A stretch of 64,000 nucleotides of DNA from Bittarella massiliensis (ex Durand et al. 2017). Its GTDB lineage: Bacteria > Bacillota > Clostridia > Oscillospirales > Ruminococcaceae. Made by a program: the position numbers and the translations under genes. Within the stretch, counting starts at the first letter, position 1. Each line of letters opens with the position of its first letter. The notes beneath the pieces are model-generated. The model did no database searches. It was not told the origin of the DNA and saw only the letters and a list, made by a program, of their open reading frames with translations. The stretch covers positions 1 to 64,000 of the forward strand of contig NZ_JABFCL010000002.1 of the NCBI RefSeq assembly GCF_017566145.1. Direction: 5' to 3'. Shown in pieces: positions 1 to 9,706 of this stretch.

Positions 1-58
1 TACGCAGCGCTGAAGATACTTGGCGGGAAGCTGCCTGGGAAAATAGGGCGATGCCAAC
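1..58 (+). rRNA. rrf: 5S ribosomal RNA, 3' portion
   Basis: The first 55 bases are identical to positions 21543-21597 inside the complete 5S gene at 21485-21600, so this is the 3' half of a second 5S copy whose 5' half lies before the window. The last bases of the terminal helix differ between the copies (GCCAAC here, GCCGGC there), so the 5' strand of helix I probably carries matching changes outside the window. A hairpin terminator follows directly. Confidence 0.93.
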
Positions 59-60
59 AC

Positions 61-92
61 AAAAAAGACCATCCGAAAGGATGGTCTTTTTT
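61..92 (+). terminator. Rho-independent terminator of the first 5S gene
   Basis: A perfect 14-bp stem (AAAAAAGACCATCC paired with its complement) around a GAAA loop ends in a T run. It starts three bases after the 5S end. Its stem is unrelated to the terminator of the second 5S copy. Confidence 0.92.
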
Positions 93-832
93 GTGTTGCT
101 ATCAGCTTGCTTGGAAGGTAATTGGTTTTGTTCTCAGAGGCCCGGAAAACGGTGTTCTGTACATCAAGGAAAAAGGGCTGTCCAAAGTTGGTGGATTCAC
201 GAAATCGCACTGACAATGCTGCCGAGAGCCCCCCGCATTCCTGATGCTTTGTGGGAGAATTGCCCCTTTTATTTTTTTGCCCTTTGCCCTCGTGCCGATG
301 AATGGTACGGGGGCTTTTTGAGGTTTCGGATAAGCCGCGTGTAAGCGTGTCTCTACACGATAGAATGGTGAAAAGGTGCCAGATATTTTGAGTATCTTTA
401 TCCTGTCCTCTAGGTTCTGTCCGTTCTTTGTGCATTCGTTGGCAGGCAGTTGAGTGGGAACTTTCCCCACATGTTGCCCCTGCAAAAAAGTTGGCTGACA
501 GAGGGAGGGGAGAGCTTTTTAAGGTGGGGGAAAGGAGGGCGCAAAGGTGGAGTTGCCTTTTGTGTATTTTTAGAGCATAGGTTGGTTGCTTTTAGAGGAG
601 AAGGCGTCGCCAGATGTACTGCGTTCAGTTGGTTGTCGGAGATGACCGAGAAACAGAGGATAAAGGAAAGCGGTGAAGGGCGATGAAAAGGAATATTTGC
701 TTCCTACTCCCTGCAAAAACGCGAGCTGGGTCCTCTCAAAATCGCTTTCAGAAAAAAGAGAATACTTGTCAGAAATGGAATCACAAGTTATTTCAATATT
801 GAAAAATATTGGGTGTTTTGACTGAAAATCGC
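93..832. other. Long intergenic region, no supported gene
   Basis: I see no reading frame here with a ribosome site, family motif or typical codon use. Frames of about 80-130 codons exist on both strands but overlap each other and look like chance. Two copies of AAAATCGCTTT lie near 737 and 825, the second just before the bactofilin promoter. The stretch is less GC-rich towards 780-900, as promoter regions in this window usually are. Confidence 0.5.
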
Positions 833-861
833 TTTACAAAAATCATTCAAAAAGGTATTCT
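833..861 (+). promoter_or_regulatory. Probable sigma-A promoter of the bactofilin operon
   Basis: TTTACA at 833-838 and TATTCT at 856-861 are separated by 17 bp, in an AT-rich patch upstream of the two bactofilin genes. The implied leader is about 220 nt long and contains a repeated GTGTCGA element (921-945). Confidence 0.55.
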
Positions 862-1088
862 TGTATATATCGAAGTTAAATAATTAGAAGAAATAAGGGC
901 TTTAAGATCGAACTCTAACAGGTGTCGACGACTCTACAAGGGTGTCGAACGATCAGCAGGCAGAGCGCCCTGTCCGCAATTGTTTTGGGTCTGGCGGGGC
1001 CAACGTCGAGCAGATCGGCAGTTCCGGGTCGGGGTTCCCCGTCTGCAGGATGTCGACGGCATTTGGGATAGTGGATGGAGGGAAAGAG

Positions 1089-1667
1089 ATGGCAGTGGAT
1101 CACAAGGGCGGAGGTTCCACACCTGGCGAGCAGCTGGGGAGAAGCGGGTTGGTCGGCACAGGAGAGGGTTCTGTTCTGGTGGCGGACGTGCTGATCGAGG
1201 GCACGGTGCACACCTCTTCGCCGGTGCGGCTGATGGGTTGTATCAAAGGCGATCTGTTGACGGAGAGCCAAGTTGTCATCGGCGGTAGCGTTGAGGGGAA
1301 TGTGAGTGGCCGGGAAGTCCTGCTCGCTGGCGCTTCCATCCGCGGCGATGTCAGAACCGCCGGGATGATACGGATGGACCGAGAGACCGAGGTCACCGGT
1401 GATCTCTCTGCACAGCGCATTGAAATGTCCGGCAGCGTTGAGGGGAGTTTGCTGGTGGAAAAGACCCTGCTTATGGGGAGAACGGCCTCTGTGCAGGGAG
1501 ATATTTCGGCGGGGGCTGTTTCAATTGCCGAAGGGGCCGCCTTGAAGGGCCGCCTTGAGGTTCGCGGTCTGGCCGATGAGCCGGCACCCTCCCAACAAAC
1601 AGAAATTGTGGGGAGCGAGGAGCTGCCAGAAGAGGCAGCGCCCGGGACGGACGGGCGCGGGGAATAG
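1089..1667 (+). CDS. Bactofilin (polymer-forming cytoskeletal protein) 1
   Basis: This 192-residue protein has the bactofilin pattern: a central run of short beta-helix rungs rich in G, V and I (for example VIGGSVEGNVSG, ASIRGDVRTAG, TASVQGDISAG) between disordered, charged tails. Bactofilins self-assemble without nucleotide and scaffold cell-wall enzymes at the membrane. I chose the ATG at 1089 because GGAGGG lies 6 nt before it; an in-frame start at 942 exists but has no ribosome site. It is followed after 39 nt by a second bactofilin and then a polysaccharide deacetylase, which points to a wall or envelope role. The C-terminal tail is acidic. Confidence 0.85.
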   Translation: MAVDHKGGGSTPGEQLGRSGLVGTGEGSVLVADVLIEGTVHTSSPVRLMGCIKGDLLTESQVVIGGSVEGNVSGREVLLAGASIRGDVRTAGMIRMDRETEVTGDLSAQRIEMSGSVEGSLLVEKTLLMGRTASVQGDISAGAVSIAEGAALKGRLEVRGLADEPAPSQQTEIVGSEELPEEAAPGTDGRGE

Positions 1668-1706
1668 GCAGTGCCGCGCGAACGAGGATAGGTGGAGGGA
1701 CAGACG

Positions 1707-2327
1707 ATGGGTAAACAGCAGAACAATTTTAAGCAGGCTATGGCAGAACTGCTCAACGGCCGAAACGCCGACCCCGCACAGGAGGGGGAGGACAGCACGG
1801 AGCAGTTGCCTTCTGTTGCGGTGGAGTCGGAGAGGGAGAAAGAGCTGGTGGAGCACCCCCAGAGCGTACAGGTGGAAATCCCTGCCTGGACAGGACAAGG
1901 CGATTCGGTGATTGCCGAGGAAATGACTGTCGAGGGAAAGGTTTATACCGATTCGCCCCTGCAGGTGCGGGGCCGCATCAAGGGCAGTATCGCCGGGCGG
2001 GGCAGCCTGCTCATCTGCGGTGGGGTCGAGGGCGATGTGCAGTGCGGCGAATTGCAGCTGAAGGGCGCCAAGGTGTTGGGCAATATTCAGGCCGGCGGCG
2101 CGGTGCGGGTGGATGCCCAGGCGGTGGTGAGCGGCGATGTGTCTGCCGGGGAGTTGGAGTTGACAGGCAAGATCAAGGGCGACCTGCAAATTGAGGGGAC
2201 AGCCGTGCTGGGCAGTTCGGCTGTGCTGATCGGCGATCTGCGGGCGCACCGGCTCTCCATTGCCGAAGGCGCGGTGCTGCAGGGCAGTGTAGAGGTCACC
2301 GGCGGCCTGCAAGACGCAGCGCTTTAA
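1707..2327 (+). CDS. Bactofilin 2
   Basis: This 206-residue paralogue of the preceding gene shares the beta-helix core (LQVRGRIKGSIAGRG, GGVEGDVQCGELQLKG, IKGDLQIEGTAVLG). Its N-terminal tail of about 75 residues is long, charged and Glu-rich and probably disordered. The ATG at 1707 has GGAGGGA 6 nt upstream; a GTG at 1692 in the same frame overlaps that ribosome site and is less likely. Tandem bactofilins often co-polymerise, and their place in front of a deacetylase suggests that they localise it (inference). Confidence 0.85.
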   Translation: MGKQQNNFKQAMAELLNGRNADPAQEGEDSTEQLPSVAVESEREKELVEHPQSVQVEIPAWTGQGDSVIAEEMTVEGKVYTDSPLQVRGRIKGSIAGRGSLLICGGVEGDVQCGELQLKGAKVLGNIQAGGAVRVDAQAVVSGDVSAGELELTGKIKGDLQIEGTAVLGSSAVLIGDLRAHRLSIAEGAVLQGSVEVTGGLQDAAL

Positions 2328-2348
2328 GGGCCTGACAGGAAAGCGGCG

Positions 2349-3269
2349 ATGAAGAGAGAAAAACGAACCCCAAAGTACCTGGGAAGTGTGCGCTTTTACC
2401 GGCACTTGATTGTCGGGGCAGTATTGGGGAGCTTGTTCCTCTCCACCGGTTTGGCGGTATTTTTTGGGGTGGAAAACCACCAGCTGAAGGGTGCGGCCAC
2501 GGTCTCGGTGGAACGGGAAGATGCCCTTGCCCCGGTGGAGATGGTGCTTCCGGACGGAGTGGCTGCAGAGGAGTCGGAGATCGCCTACCAAAACGCCCAC
2601 TCCACCCTCTACGCCGGGGAGCGAGATTTTTCTTTTGCCCCCGACCGCGAGAAGACGGTCTACCTCACCTTTGACGACGGACCTACCCAGCGCACCGGCG
2701 AGATTTTGGACATCCTGGACCAGTACGGGGTGAAGGCGACCTTTTTTGTGATCTATCGCGATGACGAGGCGTCCAAAGAGCTGTACCGAGAGATTGTGGC
2801 TCGAGGGCACACCATTGGCGTTCACTCCGCCAGCCACGATTACGGGAAGATCTACCAGTCGGTGGACAGCTACCTCGCCGACTTCGAGCAGATATACCAG
2901 CAGATCTACGAGGTCACCGGGGTGCGGCCGGACCTCTTTCGCTTCCCCGGGGGGAGCGTCAATGCCTACAACATGGACCTCTACCAGGAGATCATTGCGG
3001 AGATGTTGCGCCGGGGCTTTGTTTACTACGACTGGAACGTGGGCAGCGGGGACACCATGAGGGGGGCCACTGCCACCGCCATTGCCGATCGGGTGGTGGC
3101 GGGAATGCCCGCCAAGAGGGGCATTGTCCTTCTCCACGACAGCGCAAACAAGGATCAGACAGTACAGGCCCTGCCCCAGATCATAAAGCGATTGCAGGCC
3201 CAGGGATACAGCTTTGCTCCTCTGGACAGAATGGTGCGCCCTTGCACCTTTGGCTACCAATCAGAATAG
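2349..3269 (+). CDS. Membrane-anchored polysaccharide deacetylase (NodB family, CE4)
   Basis: The 306-residue protein has a short basic cytoplasmic start, one membrane segment at about residues 19-40, a linker of about 60 residues, and a NodB domain. Seen motifs are TFDDGPT (motif 1, catalytic Asp and metal Asp), HSASH (motif 2, metal-binding His pair), RFPGGS (motif 3), and a late LLHDS (motif 5). Family members remove N-acetyl groups from peptidoglycan or other extracellular glycans outside the membrane. All metal-binding residues appear present. The gene lies 21 nt after bactofilin 2, likely in one operon, and ends at a hairpin terminator. The true substrate is not visible from sequence. 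Confidence 0.9.
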   Translation: MKREKRTPKYLGSVRFYRHLIVGAVLGSLFLSTGLAVFFGVENHQLKGAATVSVEREDALAPVEMVLPDGVAAEESEIAYQNAHSTLYAGERDFSFAPDREKTVYLTFDDGPTQRTGEILDILDQYGVKATFFVIYRDDEASKELYREIVARGHTIGVHSASHDYGKIYQSVDSYLADFEQIYQQIYEVTGVRPDLFRFPGGSVNAYNMDLYQEIIAEMLRRGFVYYDWNVGSGDTMRGATATAIADRVVAGMPAKRGIVLLHDSANKDQTVQALPQIIKRLQAQGYSFAPLDRMVRPCTFGYQSE

Positions 3270-3289
3270 GGAGGGGACAGTCTCCCCGG

Positions 3290-3316
3290 CGTCGCCCAGT
3301 TGGGCGGCGCTTTTTT
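3290..3316 (+). terminator. Rho-independent terminator after the deacetylase gene
   Basis: An 8-bp stem, CGTCGCCC with GGGCGGCG (one G-U pair), around an AGTT loop is followed by six T residues. Confidence 0.88.
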
Positions 3317-3318
3317 GC

Positions 3319-3933
3319 CTTTTGCCATACTGGGAACGGCGAGAAAGGGTGCTCTTGTACGGCGGCCAGCAGGAGTGAGAAGGCAGGGGGCCGGCAAAAC
3401 CGCTGCTAGGTCCTCTTTTCTTTGGGGGGAAAGAGAAGATGGTGTGGCCCTCGCTTTGAACCAGGAGAAAATGAGGGCGGTTTTTACAAAATTGGCTAGG
3501 AAAAAATAGCGTCCTTTACAGGCGAAATGGCAAAGCGCACGAAATTTGGAAAGCATTTGCACTAAAACATAGAAAATGGAAGATAAATCAAATAAACACT
3601 GTAAGGGGTAAATAAAATATGGTATACTCAAAATACAAATTATAGTTATTATTGACAGAAAGATATGAGAATAAGGGCGTGCCACCATGAGAGCAAAAAA
3701 ACGCGGCAACAATGGCTTTTACAGACATCGAATGGAGAAAGCGCAGTCAGAGACAGAGCGGACCATGGCGTGTGCCTTCCCACCCGGCGCGTTTCGGGTG
3801 TGGTCAGGCCGCGCTGTTTTGCTTTTTTAAAAAGTTGACAAACTGCCTGATTTTTAGCGGGCTGGTTGTCGTATAGTGAGATGGGCGCCGTCCGCGCCGA
3901 GAGGGGCGGGCGGCTGAAAGGGGGTTAACAGCC
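3319..3933. other. Intergenic region upstream of the glycogen operon
   Basis: About 600 nt without a convincing gene. An AT-rich patch (3560-3680) contains TATACT near 3622. TTGACA at 3835-3840 and TATAGT at 3872-3877 look promoter-like but are 31 bp apart, too far to be one sigma-A promoter. An open frame at 3687-3830 (47 codons) lacks a ribosome site. The glg promoter should lie here but I cannot fix it. Confidence 0.5.
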
Positions 3934-5853
3934 ATGGAGGAAAAGGGTGGATTGGTCCCGGTGGACGACCTCTATCTCTTCAACACGGGGAAGGCGCAAA
4001 AGGCCTATTTGTCCTTTGGTTGCCATCATCTTCCAGAAAAGGGCTGTCACCGCTTCTGCGTGTGGGCCCCTGGCGCTGCCAGCGTTTCGGTGGTGGGGGA
4101 CTTCAACGGCTGGGATGAGACCAGCCACCCCATGCAGCGGGGAGAGGGCGGCGTCTACACCGCCTTTGTACAGGGCGCCAAGAACGGAGACAACTACAAG
4201 TATCTGGTAGAGGGATGCGACGGGGTCAAGCGGTATAAGGCCGATCCCTTCGCCTTTTACAGCGAGCTGCGGCCGGGCAACGCCTCCAAGGTCTGGAGTT
4301 TAGAGGGGTACAGCTGGCGCGATGGCATCTACCTGAAAAAGCGCCGCCGCAGAGATCCGCTCCGCCAGCCCATGGCTGTGTACGAGGCGCACCTGGGTTC
4401 CTGGCGGCGGGGGGAAGATGGCGGTTTCCCCAACTATCGGGAGGTGGCCGATCAGCTGGCCCCTTACCTGAAAGCAATGGGCTTTACCCACCTGGAACTG
4501 ATGCCCATCACCGAGTACCCTCTGGACGAGTCGTGGGGCTACCAGGTGACAGGATATTTCAGCCCTACCTCCCGCTATGGCACCCCTCAGGACCTGATGT
4601 ATCTGGTGGATCGAATGCACCAGGAGGGAATCGGGGTGATCCTCGACTGGGTGCCCGCCCACTTCCCCAAGGACGCCCACGGCTTGGCCCGGTTTGACGG
4701 CACCTGCCTCTACGAGCACCAAAATCCCCTGCAGGGCGAGCAGCCCCAGTGGGGAACCCTCCTCTATAACTACGGCCGGCCGGAAGTGCGGAGCTTTCTC
4801 ATCTCCTCGGCGAACTTCTTTTTGGAGGAATACCACATCGACGGCCTGCGCATCGATGCGGTCAGTTCAATGCTCTACCTGGACTTCGGCAAACAGCCGG
4901 GCCAGTTCGTCCCCAACAGGGACGGGGGGAATGTCAACTACGAGGCGGTGGCCTTTTTGCAGGCCCTCAACCGCACCCTTCTCTCCCTGCACCCGGACGC
5001 GGTGACCATCGCCGAGGAGTCCACCGCCTTTCCCAAGGTCACCGGGTCGCCGGAGGACGGGGGACTGGGCTTTACCTTTAAGTGGAATATGGGCTTTATG
5101 CACGACACCCTGGACTATGTGGAGATGGATCCCCTCTTTCGCCGGGACCACCACGGGGAGATGACCTTCTCCATGACCTACGCCTTTTCGGAAAACTACC
5201 TGCTCCCGTACTCCCATGACGAGGTGGTGCACGGCAAGCGCTCAATGATCGACAAGTGCTTTGGCGACTACTGGCAGAAATTTGCCACCCTGCGCGCCCT
5301 CTATGCCTTTCAGTACGCCCACCCGGGCAAGAAACTGCTCTTCATGGGCGACGAGTTCGCCCAGTTCATCGAGTGGGATTGCGGCAAAGAACTGGACTGG
5401 TTTTTACACGAGTACGACTCCCACAGCGGGATGGCCCGCTTTGTCTCCCGGCTGGGCCGGGTCTACCAGAAATACCGCGCCCTCTACGAGATCGACGACA
5501 GCTGGGAGGGATTTCAGTGGCTCTGCGTGAACGACAACCAGCGAAGCTGTCTGGCTTTTCTGCGGCGGTCAAAGCCCTGGAGGGGGAGGGTGCAGCAGGT
5601 CCTGTGCGCCTTCAATTTTACCCCGGTGGTGCGCACCGAGTACCGGCTGGGAATGCCCTGCCAGGGCATTTTGCGGGAGATTCTCTCCAGTGACGACCGG
5701 CGGTACGGCGGCAGTGACGTGCGAAACCGGGAGGAGATTCACACCATGTTTATTCCCTGCGGGGATTTCGCGGCCTCGGCGGAGATCACCTTGCCGCCCC
5801 TGGGCGCCACATATTTTGAGTTTATACCGGATGAGGAAAACAACAATATTTAG
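3934..5853 (+). CDS. glgB: 1,4-alpha-glucan branching enzyme
   Basis: The 639-residue protein has an N-terminal CBM48 domain (about residues 20-115, with WAPGAASVSVVGDFNGW) and a GH13 catalytic barrel. Typical branching-enzyme motifs are DWVPAHFPKDAHGL, GLRIDAVSSMLYLD (catalytic Asp), TIAEEST (catalytic Glu), and LPYSHDEVVHGK (transition-state Asp). It cuts alpha-1,4 chains and re-attaches them as alpha-1,6 branches in glycogen. It opens the glg operon, 13 nt before glgC. GGGGG at about 3919-3924 is a fair ribosome site. Length is normal for bacterial GlgB lacking the extra N-terminal module. Confidence 0.96.
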   Translation: MEEKGGLVPVDDLYLFNTGKAQKAYLSFGCHHLPEKGCHRFCVWAPGAASVSVVGDFNGWDETSHPMQRGEGGVYTAFVQGAKNGDNYKYLVEGCDGVKRYKADPFAFYSELRPGNASKVWSLEGYSWRDGIYLKKRRRRDPLRQPMAVYEAHLGSWRRGEDGGFPNYREVADQLAPYLKAMGFTHLELMPITEYPLDESWGYQVTGYFSPTSRYGTPQDLMYLVDRMHQEGIGVILDWVPAHFPKDAHGLARFDGTCLYEHQNPLQGEQPQWGTLLYNYGRPEVRSFLISSANFFLEEYHIDGLRIDAVSSMLYLDFGKQPGQFVPNRDGGNVNYEAVAFLQALNRTLLSLHPDAVTIAEESTAFPKVTGSPEDGGLGFTFKWNMGFMHDTLDYVEMDPLFRRDHHGEMTFSMTYAFSENYLLPYSHDEVVHGKRSMIDKCFGDYWQKFATLRALYAFQYAHPGKKLLFMGDEFAQFIEWDCGKELDWFLHEYDSHSGMARFVSRLGRVYQKYRALYEIDDSWEGFQWLCVNDNQRSCLAFLRRSKPWRGRVQQVLCAFNFTPVVRTEYRLGMPCQGILREILSSDDRRYGGSDVRNREEIHTMFIPCGDFAASAEITLPPLGATYFEFIPDEENNNI

Positions 5854-5866
5854 GAGGCATTGAGAG

Positions 5867-7057
5867 ATGGTTGTGAAAAAACAGTGTGTGGCAATGTTGT
5901 TGGCCGGCGGGCAGGGGAGCCGTCTGGGCGCCCTGACCAAAAGGCGGGCCAAACCTGCCGTCCCCTATGGGGGCAAGTATAAAATTATTGACTTCCCCCT
6001 TTCCAACTGTGTCAATTCCGGCATTGATACGGTGGGGGTGTTGACACAGTACGAGCCGCTGGAACTCAACGAGTACATCGGCACCGGATCCCCCTGGGAT
6101 CTGGATGTGACCACCGGCGGTGCCTTGGTGCTGCCACCCTACGTGTCCGGCCAGAAGGGGGAATGGTACTCCGGAACCGCCAATGCCATCTACCAGAACA
6201 TCCCCTTTATCGAGCGCTACGATCCCGACTACATATTGGTGCTCTCGGGCGACCACATCTACAAGATGGACTATTCGGAGATGCTGGACTTCCACCGCAA
6301 AAAGGGCGCCGATGCCACCATCGCCGTCATCGAGGTGCCGATGGAGGAGGCCTCCCGCTTCGGCATTATGAACACCGACGAGGAGGGCAAGATCGTCGAA
6401 TTTGAGGAGAAGCCCCCGGTGCCCAAGTCCAACACCGCCTCCATGGGCATCTACATCTTCAACTGGAAGACCATCCGCAGCTACCTGATGCAGGACAACG
6501 ACGACCCCCACTCGGACAACGACTTTGGCAAGAACATCATCCCCGCCATGCTGGCTGCGGGGGAGAACCTCTACGCCTACGTCTTCAAGGGCTACTGGAA
6601 GGACGTGGGGACCATCGACAGCCTCTGGGAGTCGAACATGGAACTGCTCGACGACAGCCCCCAGCTGGACCTGCACGCCGACTGGTTCAAAATTTTCAGC
6701 CGCAACTACGCCCTGCCCCCCCACTACGTGGGCGAGAGCGGCAAGGTGGTCAACTCCATCATCGGCGACGGCTGTAAAATTTACGGCGAGGTGGTCAATT
6801 CGGTCATCTCCCCGGGCGTGGTCATCGGCCGGGGCAGCGTAGTCAAAGACAGCATCATCATGAAGGAGACCGAGATCGGCAAGAGCTGCACGGTCAACCG
6901 GTCGATTCTCGACGAGGAAGTGACCCTGGAGGACAACGTCTACATTGGCGGCGAGCAGAAGATCACGGTGGTGGGTACCGGGGTGTACGCCACCAAGGGC
7001 GCCATCATTTCGGAGGGCGACATGATCGAGCCCAACCGGGTTCTCAAACAGGATTAG
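5867..7057 (+). CDS. glgC: Glucose-1-phosphate adenylyltransferase, catalytic subunit
   Basis: GlgC makes ADP-glucose from glucose-1-phosphate and ATP, the committed step of glycogen synthesis. The 396-residue protein has the nucleotide-binding motif [14 protein letters not shown], the [15 protein letters not shown] segment, and DHIYKMDY, followed by a left-handed beta-helix C-terminal domain with hexapeptide-like repeats ([16 protein letters not shown]). The ribosome site AGGAGG lies 10 nt before the ATG. It is followed 14 nt later by glgD, its usual Firmicute partner. Confidence 0.97.
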   Translation: MVVKKQCVAMLLAGGQGSRLGALTKRRAKPAVPYGGKYKIIDFPLSNCVNSGIDTVGVLTQYEPLELNEYIGTGSPWDLDVTTGGALVLPPYVSGQKGEWYSGTANAIYQNIPFIERYDPDYILVLSGDHIYKMDYSEMLDFHRKKGADATIAVIEVPMEEASRFGIMNTDEEGKIVEFEEKPPVPKSNTASMGIYIFNWKTIRSYLMQDNDDPHSDNDFGKNIIPAMLAAGENLYAYVFKGYWKDVGTIDSLWESNMELLDDSPQLDLHADWFKIFSRNYALPPHYVGESGKVVNSIIGDGCKIYGEVVNSVISPGVVIGRGSVVKDSIIMKETEIGKSCTVNRSILDEEVTLEDNVYIGGEQKITVVGTGVYATKGAIISEGDMIEPNRVLKQD

Positions 7058-7071
7058 GGGAGGACAGAACA

Positions 7072-8199
7072 ATGCGCAAAGACGTATTCGGCCTGGTCTA
7101 TGCAGGCGAGGAAAACATCAACTTGAGAGAGCTGGTCAATCTGCGCTCGGTCTCGGCCCTGCCGGTGGGCGGGCGGTACCGGGTCATCGACTTCACCCTC
7201 TCGAACATGGTCAATTCGGGCATCCGCAACATCGGTATCATCCCCAAGAAAAACTACCAGTCCCTCATCGACCACGTGGGTTCGGGCAAGGACTGGAACC
7301 TGGACCGCAAGACCGACGGGCTGTTTATCCTGCCCCCCTACGACACCTTTGAAAACACCGGCAGCTACAACGGGCTGGTGGACACCCTCAAGGGCGCATC
7401 GGCCTATATCCGCCGGGCCCCCCAGAAATACTGTCTGCTCACCGGTTCCTTCACCCTTTTCAACTGCGACTACTACGGGATGTTTGAGCGCCACATGGAC
7501 ACCGGGGCCGACATCACCATGCTCTACAACGAAGAGCCCACCTGCGCCGAGAAGGGGGCCCACTTCAAGGATCTGCGGCTGACCATGAACGACGACGGCC
7601 GGATCACCGATATGCAGTACCGCTCGGAGAAATCCAGCCAGAAAAAGGTGGGGATGGACGTCTACCTGGTCCGCAAGGACCTGCTGGAATACCTGGTGGA
7701 CGACGCCATGGCCCACGGCAAATACAACTTTGTCACCGATGTGCTCATCAAAAATCTAAAGCACCTGAAGATCTACGGGTACAAGCACGGCGGCTATGTC
7801 TCCCGCTTGAGCTCGGCTGCCTCCTACCAGCAGTTGAACATGGACTTTCTCAAGCCCGAGGTGCAGGACGATCTCTTCTGCAAAGAGCGGCCGATCTACA
7901 CCAAGGTCAAAGACGGGGCGCCGGCCAAGTACGGCAGCGAGGCCCTGGTGAAAAACAGTCTCATCGGTTCGGGCTGTGTCATCGAGGGCGAGGTGGAGAA
8001 CTCGGTCCTCTTCCGCGGGGTCTATGTGGGCAAGGGCGCAAAGATCAAAAACAGCATTGTCATGCAGGACAGCCGGGTCTACGAGAACACCTCGCTGGAT
8101 CAGGTAATCGTGGATAAGCGGGTCAACGTGCGGCCGTACTCCAACTTGGTGGGCAGCCAGGAGTACCCCCTCATCATCCCGAAAGGAGCAGTGGTCTAA
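7072..8199 (+). CDS. glgD: GlgD, non-catalytic partner of glucose-1-phosphate adenylyltransferase
   Basis: The 375-residue protein is homologous to GlgC along its length (GGRYRVIDFTLSNMVNSGIR; a C-terminal beta-helix with ENSVLFRGVYVGKGAKI) but its first strand reads FGLVYAGEENINLREL, so the glycine-rich GGxGxRL nucleotide loop is missing. In Firmicutes GlgD pairs with GlgC and raises its activity rather than working alone (known for the family). The loss of the loop supports a regulatory subunit. The stop codon directly abuts the glgA start. Confidence 0.95.
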   Translation: MRKDVFGLVYAGEENINLRELVNLRSVSALPVGGRYRVIDFTLSNMVNSGIRNIGIIPKKNYQSLIDHVGSGKDWNLDRKTDGLFILPPYDTFENTGSYNGLVDTLKGASAYIRRAPQKYCLLTGSFTLFNCDYYGMFERHMDTGADITMLYNEEPTCAEKGAHFKDLRLTMNDDGRITDMQYRSEKSSQKKVGMDVYLVRKDLLEYLVDDAMAHGKYNFVTDVLIKNLKHLKIYGYKHGGYVSRLSSAASYQQLNMDFLKPEVQDDLFCKERPIYTKVKDGAPAKYGSEALVKNSLIGSGCVIEGEVENSVLFRGVYVGKGAKIKNSIVMQDSRVYENTSLDQVIVDKRVNVRPYSNLVGSQEYPLIIPKGAVV

Positions 8200-9645
8200 A
8201 TGGCGGAAAAGCGGGTCAAGGTATTGCTGGCCGGGGCGGAATGCGCCCCCTTCGCCAAGATCGGCGGACTGGCCGATGTGTTGGGCACCCTGCCGCAGGA
8301 ACTCATCCGGCTGGGGATGGACGCGCGGGTGATCCTGCCCTTCCACAGCCAAATCAAGGCCAAGTACGCCGAGAAGACCGAGCACGTGGCGGATTTTCAC
8401 ATTGACCTGGGCTGGCGCAAGGACAAGTACGTGGGTGTCGAAAAGCTGGTCAAGGACAAGGTGACCTACTACTTCATCGACTCCAACGACTACTTCTCCG
8501 GCCCGGTCTACAAGGGCGGCATGGAGGAGGGGGAACAGTATGCCTTCTTCAGCCGGGCGGTGCTGGAGTGTCTGGATAAAATCGGCTTTATGCCCGACTT
8601 GCTGCAGTGCAACGACTGGCACACCGCCGTCATCCCCATGCTCATCAAAACCCAGTACGAGGGCCGCCCCCAGGGGAGCATCAAGACCGTTTACACCATG
8701 CACAACCTGATGTACCAGGGCGTCTTCAGCTTTGGCACGGTGCAGGATTGGCTGAACATCGACAGCCGTTACTACCACCCCGACTACATGGAACTCAACG
8801 GCTGCGCCAACTTCGTCAAGTCGGCCCTGGTGTTTGCCGACAAGCTCTCCACCGTCTCCCCCTCCTACGCCGAGGAGATCAAGACCCCCTACTACGCCTG
8901 CAACCTGGAGGGGATGCTCAACAAGCGCGCGGGCGATTTGGTGGGGATTGTCAACGGCATCGACATCAACGAGTGGAATCCCGCCACCGATCCCCACACC
9001 CCCTATCACTTTGACGGGAGCGATCTCACCGGCAAGCGCCAGAACAAAGAGGCCCTCTACCGCGAGCTGGGGCTCACCGTGCCGGTGGACACCCCCCTCA
9101 TCGGGATGGTGTCGCGGATGACCGAGCAAAAGGGCTTCGATCTGGTGATGCGGGTCTTTGACGAGATCATGGAGGAGGATGTGGCCGTTGTCCTGGTGGG
9201 GACCGGCGACTACAAGTACGAGCACTTCTTCTGGGAGATGGAGCGCAAGTACAAGGGCAGGGTCTGCTCCTACCTGGCTTACAGCAACGCGGTGGCCCAC
9301 CGGGTCTACGCCGCAAGCGACCTGTTTCTCATGCCCTCCAAGTTCGAGCCCTGTGGCATCTCGCAGATGATCGCCATGCGTTACGGCACCCTGCCGGTGG
9401 TGCGGGAGACCGGCGGCCTGCGGGACACCGTCTTCCCCTACGACGAGCAAAACGGCCAGGGCAACGGTTTCTCCTTTGCCAATTTTAACGCCCACGATAT
9501 GCTCTACGTCATCCGCTACGCCCTGTCGGTGATCGCCGACGAGGGGGCGCGCCGGGAATTGGTGGATCACGCGCTGAATTGCGACAATTCCTTTGCAGTT
9601 TCGGCGGAAAAATACTATACTATGTTTATGGACGTTTTAAGGTAA
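8200..9645 (+). CDS. glgA: Glycogen synthase (ADP-glucose type, GT5)
   Basis: The 481-residue protein transfers glucose from ADP-glucose to the non-reducing end of glycogen. It has the N-terminal ADP-glucose motif KIGGLADVLG, the two-Rossmann GT-B fold, and the C-terminal PSKFEPCGISQM segment with the catalytic/donor Glu. The ATG follows the glgD stop without a gap; GAAAGGAG 11 nt upstream is the ribosome site. A strong hairpin downstream separates it from glgP. Confidence 0.97.
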   Translation: MAEKRVKVLLAGAECAPFAKIGGLADVLGTLPQELIRLGMDARVILPFHSQIKAKYAEKTEHVADFHIDLGWRKDKYVGVEKLVKDKVTYYFIDSNDYFSGPVYKGGMEEGEQYAFFSRAVLECLDKIGFMPDLLQCNDWHTAVIPMLIKTQYEGRPQGSIKTVYTMHNLMYQGVFSFGTVQDWLNIDSRYYHPDYMELNGCANFVKSALVFADKLSTVSPSYAEEIKTPYYACNLEGMLNKRAGDLVGIVNGIDINEWNPATDPHTPYHFDGSDLTGKRQNKEALYRELGLTVPVDTPLIGMVSRMTEQKGFDLVMRVFDEIMEEDVAVVLVGTGDYKYEHFFWEMERKYKGRVCSYLAYSNAVAHRVYAASDLFLMPSKFEPCGISQMIAMRYGTLPVVRETGGLRDTVFPYDEQNGQGNGFSFANFNAHDMLYVIRYALSVIADEGARRELVDHALNCDNSFAVSAEKYYTMFMDVLR

Positions 9646-9706
9646 GATCGCATACATGTGGAAAACGAGACACAACACTGAATTATACTACCATCTATCA
9701 TAGAAG

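Noticed and set aside
106..206. Plus-strand frame ending KEKGLSKVGGFTKSH, possible gene remnant
   Set aside because: It is short, has no start or family match, and could be chance; not enough to call a pseudogene.
102..485. 127-codon minus-strand frame in the first intergenic region
   Set aside because: No ribosome site, no recognisable family, overlaps another frame of the same size, and runs into a 5S terminator region.
3687..3830. 47-codon frame upstream of glgB
   Set aside because: No ribosome site; codon use and product (Arg-rich, mixed) look random.
3835..3877. TTGACA and TATAGT as one glg promoter
   Set aside because: The boxes are 31 bp apart, which is too far for a sigma-A promoter; neither has a good partner at 16-18 bp.
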